DNA from: CAYOBW01 sp964402115
GTDB lineage: Bacteria; Verrucomicrobiota; Kiritimatiellia; UBA8416; CAYOBW01
Assembly (NCBI GenBank): GCA_964402115.1
Contig: CAYOBW010000062.1
Span: 1 to 29,456 of the forward strand
Direction: 5' to 3'
DNA: 29,456 nucleotides
Part shown: positions 23,457-29,456 of the stretch, in pieces
How the letters are laid out: each line of letters begins with the position of its first letter
Numbering within the stretch: position 1 is the stretch's first letter
Notes under the pieces: model-generated
Seen by the model: only the letters and a program-made list of their open reading frames with translations
Told to the model about the DNA's origin: nothing
Database searches by the model: none
Position numbers and translations under genes: made by a program

Positions 23457-26400
23457 CTAATTCCCAACTGTTCCGAACTCCCACACGCCCCAAAGGCGCG
23501 GCGTGAGTTCGGCTTCGCTGGGGACGTCTGCTGTGATGCCGCTGGCCTTGTTGGCCCAGTAGACGCGTTGCACGGTCTGAAAAGCGTTGCCGCGCAGAAT
23601 GCCGATGTCGCCCTTCAGCCGCAGGCCGGCGGCCGGCTTGAGTTCCAGCAGGGCCAGGGGCACGGACGCCTCGTAGTTGCCGTCGGCGCCGGCAAGCTGC
23701 ACCTGGCCGCCCACGGTTTCCACGCTATCGAGCGTAATCGTGCGCCAGGGCGAACTGAACGGCACCGGCGTTCGTGTGCCCGGCACGACGGCGCGGTACA
23801 GCGTCGCGGCGGTCTGGCCGTTCACCCGGGTCACCAGCAGGCGCAGGTCGCCCCCCACGGGCCGTTCGCGCCGCGCGTCCGCCCCGACATCCACGCCCAG
23901 CATGAGGTCCAGCGCCCCGCCGGTCTTGAACAGGGCGTTGCTGACCTGCCCGCTGTTCGCCAGCAGGCGCTCGTCGCCGGTCCGCCACGCGGCATAGAGC
24001 CTGTCGCCCGCCACCGCCACGGCCCCCCGCACGTCGTACGGCTTGCTCCGGCTGTCGAAGTAGGCCGCCACCCCGGAACGGTCAATCTCCGCCCACTCCG
24101 CTCCCGTCCAATCGTCCAGCGCCCCATCCACGATCGGCGGGCGCTCCCGCAGCGCGACCCGCAGCACGCCACCGCCCTGGCGCTGCTGGCGGACCGCCTC
24201 CGCTTCAAGGAAGGCCGACCGCGCGCCCGCCAGGTCCTCCGCGCTCAGGGTGAGCGTCGTTCCGGGCAGGCGGCGAATGGTCTCCAGGCCATCCAGCCGC
24301 ACGAGCGACATGCGCGCCCCGTCCACGAGGTAAACGCGGCCGTCCCGCGTCTGCGTGAGGGTCGGCCAGAAGTTCTCGTCGTGGAGCGAGAGGTCGTTGA
24401 GCAGCATGCCGCGCGCAGAAGCCGGCATGGACCACAGCGGCCCGCGCCGCACGTCCTTGAAAAGCTCGGCCACGAACAACCCGTCCGCGGTGAAGAGGTA
24501 CAGGTTGCCCTGGTTGCCGTTGACGCACCAAAGCGGCCCCGCCTCGCCCCGGCGGGGCGTGATGAAATCGCCGAGCAGGCGCGTGGTGCCGATGAGCATG
24601 CCGGGGAAAGCCGGCGGCGGCGACTCGTGCGACGCATGGAGCCCCGGCCAGAGGCTGGGGTACGACCAGCGCGGCTCACCGCGAAACACCCCGCCGACCG
24701 CCAGCGGGGAGAACGGCCGCGGCGGCGTGGTGAGTACCGTCCAGCCGCTCGCGTGCCACAGCGCCTGATCGCCACCGGAGGAGGTGGGATTCTGCGTGTC
24801 GCGCGCCAGCACCTCGCCGGCCCCGAGATCGTACACCGGCGCGCCCTGCCGGGTGAAGCGCCGCGGCGCAAACCGCACGGCAGCGCTGCCGAACCGCGAC
24901 ACAACCATGGAAAGGTCGGGCGCCACCGTCGCCGTACCGTACAGGCCCTTCCGGAACTGCACCTCGTTCGTCTGCACCTGCGCATCGCCGTCCAGATCGG
25001 ACCACGTGAAGGCCGTGATGTTGCGCCAGGGGTCCCCCCGCAGGTCGACACCCTCGGGCCAAAGCGGCTTGAAGGCCTCGGCCTTCAGACAGGCCCACTC
25101 GTGCGCGCGGCCCATCGCCGCGACGGGCCGCGCCACGTCTTCGCGCAGCAGCCAGAGCAGCGTGACGCTGGCGCCGCCGGTCGGGTTGGCATCGTGATCG
25201 TTCGAGAAGTAGGTCCGCCCCTGCACGCGGTGCGGCGTCTCCGGCGCGCCGCTGGCCGTGGGACCGACCCCCTCGACCGGCGCATCCGCGTCAGGCCGGT
25301 GAAAAACGCCCACCAGCCTGTCGGCGCCGCGCTTCCAGTCGAGGCGAAACTCCATCCCGTTGTAGTAGAACCGCTCCGGATCCTCCGGGTCGAGCTTCCC
25401 GCCACCGCCGTAGGCCCCGGGCCCGTAGAAGGCGCGCACCAGCCGGCCGTCGAGGGTCCACACGCTGACGCGCTTGGGTTGGAAATCGTTCTCCGCCACC
25501 CACAACCGGTCCTGCGCGTCGATCGTAAGACCGTCCGGCCGGTTCATGTGCCGCTCGTCGTAACGCCCGGCCCGCGGCGGCCCGGGCTTGCCGATCGCGC
25601 GCAGGAATCCGCCGTCCGGCGCAAAGACCTTCACCTGGTGGCTCTGCCCGTGATCGCCCACGTAGAGATTGCCCGCCCCATCCAGCGTCAGCTGCCGCGG
25701 ATCGTCGAGGTGGCGGTCGACGGAAGCCAGCGGCGGTCCGGCGGGCTGGAGCCGGGAGCGCGCCTCGAACGTGAACCGCCGCAACGTGCGCCCGGCCACC
25801 ACGAGCAGCGATCCGTCCGCGGCGAACGCGAGGCCGCGCGGGTTGACGATGTCGTGCGTGCTGACACGGTTCGTTGCGCACGTGTCCACGAGCACCAGCC
25901 GGTTCAGTTTCGTCAGCGTGAACGCGAGCAGGCCGTCGCGCGCGGCCAGGCCGCCCACTTCCGCGTACCAGTTGTCGTCGCCGGCCTTTGCCCCTGCGGC
26001 TGCAAAACTGGGCGTGAACGCGTACTTGCACACGGGGCGCTGCCCCTGCGTGCCGATCGCGGTGAGACGGATTTCGCCGCGCCGGCTCCGCTCTTTGTCC
26101 CCGGCGGAATCGTCGCGCCACGGCGCAAGCGCGTAGGCGGCAACGTTGGTCGCGGCTTGCGGGCCGGCATCGTGCGCCAGGAAGGCCGCGCCGGTCCAGT
26201 TGCCGCCCACCCACCCCACCCCGCCCTGCTTGCGCCCATCCAGGTCGACCCAGGCCAATCCATGACCGCCCTCGCTCACGAAGCTCCCCAGGTAGACCAG
26301 CGCCCGGCCGCCGGGCGCACGCGCGGCGGGGACGCAGAGCGCGGCTGAGGGTGGCGTGTGGTTGGCAAGCCAGGCGCCCGTGCCGTCGGCGGTCTCCCAG

Positions 26401-27875
26401 GCGGGCGTGCCGGCGTTGTAGACCGAGAACTCGTACCGCAGCTCCAGCGCCCGCCGCCAAAGCCCGCCCACGCGGTAGGCGCCGGGGGGCACGAAGTGCG
26501 CGGGGACGCGGTAGACGCCGTGACGTGCCGCCTCGGGATCGCGCAGTAAGTCGTCGGTCCCGTCCCACCACACCACGTTCTCGCCGGCGGGGAAGTGGGT
26601 CTCGGCCACGAGGTTGCGCACGCGCCGGCCGGCCGCGTCGTCAATCACGAGCGTGACATAGCCCTCCTCCGGCAGCTTGAAGCGGATCGGGATGGGCGGG
26701 TGCCTGACAGGCGCCACCTCCCCGACGGCAAGGACGGCAGCCAGGTCAGCGCGCCCCAGCGGCTGCAACGCAAGCAGTTCTCCCAGCCAGACGCGACGAC
26801 CGCCCATGGCCTTGCCAACGATGTGCGGGTGGGTGCGCTCGTCGTCGATCGCCTGCGTGATGCGCAGCCGCACGGCCCGCACGGACACCTCGCGCCCGAA
26901 ATCGAGCCAGTTCCCACCGAGCGCGCGCGGGTACTGGTGCTCCACGCCCGCAAAGCTGCCGAGGGACTGCCAGTCAGCCGCGGTGGCGTCGCGCGGGTGC
27001 ACATCGGCCGGACCGCTGAAGGCCTGCGCCTCCACCGCGCGGAATCCCGCCCAGAGCGCATGCAGCCCGCGCAGCGTCACCGGCCGCGGCCACGTCAGCA
27101 GGAGCCAGGCCGGCGCCCCGGCGGAGATCGCGGGCGCGTTTGTCTCCGGGGTGTTGTCCCAAGCCCCCCAGGTACCATCCTGGCTCTCGTTGTTCAACTT
27201 TCCGGCCTGCGCCTGGTTGCCGCAGGCGGCGACCTCGGCCAGCGGGGCCACGTTCGCCCAGCGTTCGCCCAGCACGTACGCGCCACCCAGCCAACCCACG
27301 TAGCTCTTGTCGATCGGTGCGGCGGTGTGCGTGAAACGCAACGCCCGGGTCGCGGTACCGGGTGGCAGCACCCAGACGGCATAATCCTCACGCCCGACCT
27401 CGTCGCGCACCCGTGCGCCGGCCTTGAGCCGCTCCGCGGGCAGCCAATCCGCATCCTCGTCCAACCGCCCCGGGTAGGCGGCAGTGGACTTCAGCACGCT
27501 CAACGCGCCGCCGGCGCGGACCAGGATGGCCCCCGCCGGGACCGGTGCCTTCCAGCCAATGCGCACATGCCGCAGGCCGGGCGTTTTCGACTCGCCGAAG
27601 GCCACGCCGTTCCACTCCGGCGTCGTGGTCGTCGTCCACACGACATGCCTCGGTCCCTGCTTGCAGACGACAGGTTTCTCGCGACCGTCCACCCACTCGA
27701 CGAACGCCGCGGCATCCAGGTCCGCGGCGGTCAACGGCGTGGCGAAGGGCGAGCCGGCAGCCGGCGCCGCCAGGCCGTCAGCCCAAGATCGCGACACCGT
27801 CAACGCGCCTGCCAGCATGACGGCAAGAAGGACGGGAACCCGGCTGCAAGAGCGGAAAGAATGTGACGCTTGCAT
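23457..27875 (-). CDS. Giant secreted mosaic protein: discoidin, FlgD-like Ig, NHL propeller, CBM9/DOMON-like
   Basis: A 1472-residue exported protein. The ATG at 27875 is chosen over 27929 because the longer reading runs through the upstream terminator and the signal peptide starts here (VPVLLAVMLAGALTVSRSWA, cleavage after A32). Residues about 227-375 resemble an F5/8-type-C domain (TWGAWDNTPETNAPAISAGA, VSVRAVRLRITQAI). Residues about 408-445 match FlgD-like Ig folds (VTLVIDDAAGRRVRNLVAET, then VVWWDGTDD). Residues about 675-820 hold NHL-type propeller repeats (GLAFAADGSLLVVAG, GNLYVGDHGQSHQVKVFAPD, PDGLTIDAQDRLWVAEND). Residues about 1243-1472 resemble CBM9/DOMON-like domains (PPIVDGALDDW, then YFDSRSKPYDVRGAVAVAGD). 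Such architectures occur in PVC genomes without known activity; polysaccharide binding or processing is a guess. It converges on the LamG/PA14 gene. Confidence 0.75.
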   Translation of the reverse strand: MQASHSFRSCSRVPVLLAVMLAGALTVSRSWADGLAAPAAGSPFATPLTAADLDAAAFVEWVDGREKPVVCKQGPRHVVWTTTTTPEWNGVAFGESKTPGLRHVRIGWKAPVPAGAILVRAGGALSVLKSTAAYPGRLDEDADWLPAERLKAGARVRDEVGREDYAVWVLPPGTATRALRFTHTAAPIDKSYVGWLGGAYVLGERWANVAPLAEVAACGNQAQAGKLNNESQDGTWGAWDNTPETNAPAISAGAPAWLLLTWPRPVTLRGLHALWAGFRAVEAQAFSGPADVHPRDATAADWQSLGSFAGVEHQYPRALGGNWLDFGREVSVRAVRLRITQAIDDERTHPHIVGKAMGGRRVWLGELLALQPLGRADLAAVLAVGEVAPVRHPPIPIRFKLPEEGYVTLVIDDAAGRRVRNLVAETHFPAGENVVWWDGTDDLLRDPEAARHGVYRVPAHFVPPGAYRVGGLWRRALELRYEFSVYNAGTPAWETADGTGAWLANHTPPSAALCVPAARAPGGRALVYLGSFVSEGGHGLAWVDLDGRKQGGVGWVGGNWTGAAFLAHDAGPQAATNVAAYALAPWRDDSAGDKERSRRGEIRLTAIGTQGQRPVCKYAFTPSFAAAGAKAGDDNWYAEVGGLAARDGLLAFTLTKLNRLVLVDTCATNRVSTHDIVNPRGLAFAADGSLLVVAGRTLRRFTFEARSRLQPAGPPLASVDRHLDDPRQLTLDGAGNLYVGDHGQSHQVKVFAPDGGFLRAIGKPGPPRAGRYDERHMNRPDGLTIDAQDRLWVAENDFQPKRVSVWTLDGRLVRAFYGPGAYGGGGKLDPEDPERFYYNGMEFRLDWKRGADRLVGVFHRPDADAPVEGVGPTASGAPETPHRVQGRTYFSNDHDANPTGGASVTLLWLLREDVARPVAAMGRAHEWACLKAEAFKPLWPEGVDLRGDPWRNITAFTWSDLDGDAQVQTNEVQFRKGLYGTATVAPDLSMVVSRFGSAAVRFAPRRFTRQGAPVYDLGAGEVLARDTQNPTSSGGDQALWHASGWTVLTTPPRPFSPLAVGGVFRGEPRWSYPSLWPGLHASHESPPPAFPGMLIGTTRLLGDFITPRRGEAGPLWCVNGNQGNLYLFTADGLFVAELFKDVRRGPLWSMPASARGMLLNDLSLHDENFWPTLTQTRDGRVYLVDGARMSLVRLDGLETIRRLPGTTLTLSAEDLAGARSAFLEAEAVRQQRQGGGVLRVALRERPPIVDGALDDWTGAEWAEIDRSGVAAYFDSRSKPYDVRGAVAVAGDRLYAAWRTGDERLLANSGQVSNALFKTGGALDLMLGVDVGADARRERPVGGDLRLLVTRVNGQTAATLYRAVVPGTRTPVPFSSPWRTITLDSVETVGGQVQLAGADGNYEASVPLALLELKPAAGLRLKGDIGILRGNAFQTVQRVYWANKASGITADVPSEAELTPRLWGVWEFGTVGN

Positions 27876-27890
27876 AAGCCCCCCGTACCC

Positions 27891-27925
27891 AAAGAAAAGG
27901 CCCCGCCGGCGATCCGGCGGGGCCT
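27891..27925 (-). terminator. Rho-independent terminator after secG
   Basis: On the minus strand, AGGCCCCGCCGG, loop ATCG, CCGGCGGGGCCT: a perfect 12-bp stem (27898-27925) followed by TTTCTTT (27891-27897). It closes the pgk-tpiA-secG transcript and lies only 15 nt before the ATG of the next minus-strand gene. Confidence 0.9.
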
Positions 27926-27955
27926 GCATACGCTACTTTCGGACAAACCCACGGC

Positions 27956-28456
27956 TCAGGGCTTGGGCGCCTCGGGCGTCGGGGTCGGCGGAACGGGCAC
28001 CGCGGGAGCCGGCGCCGGTGTCGTCTCCGTCGGCAGCGGCGCGGGCGCGGGCACGGCCTCGACAGGCCCCGGCTGTCCCACGACCGGCGCCGCACCAGGT
28101 CCAACCGGCAGTGTCGGGGTTTCGGATGGCGTCAACTGCCCGGGGCCAGGGGCCGGCGGTGTCTGCGCGGCCGGCGCCGCGGGCACCGGCTTCACCTTCT
28201 GGACCACCGAAGTGGGGTGGGCTCGCGCACCAATGTACGCCAGCCCGGTGGTTGTCGCCATGAAGATCGCCGCCAGCACGACCGTCGCTTTCGTCAGCAC
28301 GTTACCCATCTGCGCACCGAAAAGCGCCTCGCCCATGCCGGCGCCGATGGAAAGGCCCATGCTCTGGTTCTTGCTGCGCTGGATCAGGATGACCACGAGC
28401 AGCAGGAACGAACTCAGCACTTCCACGATTGTCAACAACACTTTCAGCACTGTCAT
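27956..28456 (-). CDS. secG: Preprotein translocase subunit SecG with extended Pro/Ala tail
   Basis: A 166-residue protein; SecG assists the SecYE channel in export across the cytoplasmic membrane. Two membrane helices are at about residues 4-25 (LKVLLTIVEVLSSFLLLVVI) and 55-77 (ATVVLAAIFMATTTGLAYIG). The conserved LIQRSKNQSMGLSIGAG loop and an FGAQMGNVLTKAT stretch lie between them, which identifies the family. The rest (about 85-166) is a low-complexity Pro/Ala/Thr tail, about as long as the SecG core itself; many SecGs are only 75-110 residues. The ATG at 28456 has GGAAGGA 8 nt upstream and follows tpiA by 29 nt. Gene order tpiA-secG is common in bacteria and supports the call. Confidence 0.93.
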   Translation of the reverse strand: MTVLKVLLTIVEVLSSFLLLVVILIQRSKNQSMGLSIGAGMGEALFGAQMGNVLTKATVVLAAIFMATTTGLAYIGARAHPTSVVQKVKPVPAAPAAQTPPAPGPGQLTPSETPTLPVGPGAAPVVGQPGPVEAVPAPAPLPTETTPAPAPAVPVPPTPTPEAPKP

Positions 28457-28485
28457 GTCCGCCGTCCTTCCAATCCCGTCCGCGG

Positions 28486-29247
28486 TCAGATGCCCGCGCG
28501 CACGATCTCCACAAACGACCGCGCTTCGAGCGCAGCCCCGCCAATCAGCCCGCCGTCAATATCCGGCTTCTTCAACAACTCCGCCGCGTTCGACGGCTTC
28601 ATGCTGCCGCCGTACTGGATGCGCACCGACTGCGCCACATCCTCGCCACCCATCACGCCCAGCAGGCGACGGATCAGCGCATGCACATCCTGCGCCTGTT
28701 CCGGCGTCGCCGTCAAACCGGTACCGATGGCCCACACGGGCTCGTAGGCGATGACAACCTTCTTCAGGTCCGCGCCGAGATCGGCCAGGCTGCCCTGCAC
28801 CTGCGTCGTCACGACCGCCTCGGTCTGCCCGGCCTGGCGCTCCTGCAGCGTCTCGCCGACGCACACGATGGGTACAAGCAGGTTCGCGAAGGCGGCCTTG
28901 GTCTTGCGGTTGACGATGGCGTCGGTCTCGCCGAAATAGGTCCGCCGCTCGCTGTGGCCGAGAATGACGTACTGGCAGAACAGCTCGCGCAGCATCGGCG
29001 CCGCAACCTCGCCCGTATAGGCGCCGTTGCTCTCCCAATGCATGTTCTGGGCGCCGAGCTTGATACGCGTGTTGTCGATCACGGGGCCAACCGTGTGCAG
29101 CGCCGTAAACGGCGGGCAGAGCACGACGTCCACTTCCTTGCAGTCCGCCAGTTCGTGCTTGATCGCCAGCGCGAGATCGCGGGCGTCGCTCGCGGTCTTG
29201 TTCATCTTCCAGTTGCCCGCAATGATCTTCTTACGCAACTTATTCAC
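28486..29247 (-). CDS. tpiA: Triosephosphate isomerase
   Basis: A 253-residue glycolytic enzyme interconverting dihydroxyacetone phosphate and glyceraldehyde-3-phosphate. Catalytic residues are visible: K14 in GNWKMN, H98 in ILGHSERR, and E169 in YEPVWAIGTG. The phosphate-binding end IQYGGSMKP and GGLIGGAAL is also present. The GTG at 29247 is preferred over ATG 29268 and ATG 29349: AGAGGT lies 7 nt upstream of the GTG, the length then matches the family (about 250), and the longest reading would translate the pgk-tpiA hairpin. It lies downstream of pgk and 29 nt upstream of secG on the same strand. Confidence 0.96.
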   Translation of the reverse strand: MNKLRKKIIAGNWKMNKTASDARDLALAIKHELADCKEVDVVLCPPFTALHTVGPVIDNTRIKLGAQNMHWESNGAYTGEVAAPMLRELFCQYVILGHSERRTYFGETDAIVNRKTKAAFANLLVPIVCVGETLQERQAGQTEAVVTTQVQGSLADLGADLKKVVIAYEPVWAIGTGLTATPEQAQDVHALIRRLLGVMGGEDVAQSVRIQYGGSMKPSNAAELLKKPDIDGGLIGGAALEARSFVEIVRAGI

Positions 29248-29308
29248 GCTCAACACCTCTGGCGCCATGCGCCCGTCGTCACCCTGTCCCGCACCATCAA
29301 ACACCGGC

Positions 29309-29348
29309 TGTCCGGGCAGCCGCCGCACAGCGGCGGGCAGCCCGGACA
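29309..29348 (-). promoter_or_regulatory. Large hairpin between pgk and tpiA
   Basis: Outer arms TGTCCGGGC (29309-29317) and GCCCGGACA (29340-29348) pair perfectly. Inner arms CCGCCGC (29320-29326) and GCGGCGG (29330-29336) pair around a 3-nt loop. No T-run follows on the minus strand, so it is more likely an mRNA stability, processing or attenuation element than a complete terminator. Confidence 0.55.
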
Positions 29349-29361
29349 CATCATGCCGGCC

Positions 29362-29456
29362 TTACTTGCCCGTCAACGCCGCCACGCCGGGCAGGGTCTT
29401 ACCTTCGAGGAACTCGAGGCTCGCGCCGCCGCCCGTGCTGATGTGGGTCATCTTGT
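29362..29456 (-). CDS. pgk: Phosphoglycerate kinase, C-terminal end (partial)
   Basis: Only the last 31 codons are inside the window; the gene continues past the right edge. The reading KMTHISTGGGASLEFLEGKT followed by LPGVAAL is the highly conserved C-terminal signature of phosphoglycerate kinase, with the GGGAS loop that contacts nucleotide phosphate. TAA is at 29362-29364. It is the upstream partner of tpiA and secG in a glycolytic/Sec gene group, separated from tpiA by 114 nt that hold a strong hairpin. Confidence 0.93.
   Translation of the reverse strand, partial: KMTHISTGGGASLEFLEGKTLPGVAALTGK

Noticed and set aside
23268..26348. Plus-strand ORF of 1026 codons opposite the giant mosaic gene
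   Set aside because: Composition is of shadow type (Arg/Pro/His/Ala-rich), while the minus strand has recognisable domains and a signal peptide.
28486..29349. tpiA read from the upstream ATG at 29349 (287 residues)
   Set aside because: The extra N-terminus translates the intergenic hairpin; a GTG at 29247 with AGAGGT gives the normal family length.

Overview
The window is GC-rich and bacterial. Its gene content points to the PVC superphylum, most likely Verrucomicrobiota/Kiritimatiellota. The clues are secreted proteins built from LamG, PA14, discoidin, DUF1080 and propeller domains, a protein resembling the hydrazine-synthase alpha middle domain with CxxCH haem motifs, a cytidylate-kinase-like protein, and a SecG with a long Pro/Ala tail. 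This placement is inferred from gene content; no rRNA or other phylogenetic marker is present. No tRNA, rRNA, CRISPR array or transposase was seen.

Layout. (1) 1-2243: a secreted, peptidase-C13-like multidomain protein whose first part is broken by frameshifts. (2) 2429-8881, plus strand: a compact glycogen operon with a 100-residue stand-alone CBM48 protein, glycogen phosphorylase, glycogen synthase and a eukaryote-type (GH13_8-like) branching enzyme. Synthesis, branching and degradation are together; no glgC or debranching enzyme is present. (3) 8915-10837, minus: a secreted protein with two GH43-like propellers. (4) 11246-14177, plus: a small DUF5666-like exported protein, then a secreted propeller protein with three CxxCH haem sites. 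(5) 14205-14924, minus: a cytidylate-kinase-like protein. Divergent from it, 15019-16486, is a short ATP synthase block (atpZ-like, atpI-like, atpB) with a good promoter that appears to give a leaderless first message; atpE and the F1 genes do not follow. (6) 16533-20802, minus: a discoidin-like lipoprotein candidate (copy 2), a DUF1080 protein, a nearly identical second lipoprotein (copy 1), and an Agl23/GT39-type membrane glycosyltransferase. The two lipoprotein copies lie in 759-bp duplicated units about 97% identical by eye. The copy 2 unit carries a relic of the glycosyltransferase start, so copy 1 is probably the source. (7) 21041-23431, plus: a LamG plus triple PA14-like secreted protein. 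(8) 23457-27875, minus: a 1472-residue secreted mosaic protein (discoidin, FlgD-like Ig, NHL propeller, CBM9/DOMON-like end). (9) 27956-29456, minus: pgk (3' end)-tpiA-secG, closed by a strong intrinsic terminator.

Functionally the window mixes core metabolism (glycolysis, glycogen storage, ATP synthase, Sec export) with a large set of exported carbohydrate-associated proteins, as expected of a polysaccharide-degrading heterotroph. The most unusual items are the recent duplication with its junction relic and bracketing repeats, the operon-leading CBM48 mini-protein, the isolated atpZ-atpI-atpB block, and the triheme propeller protein.
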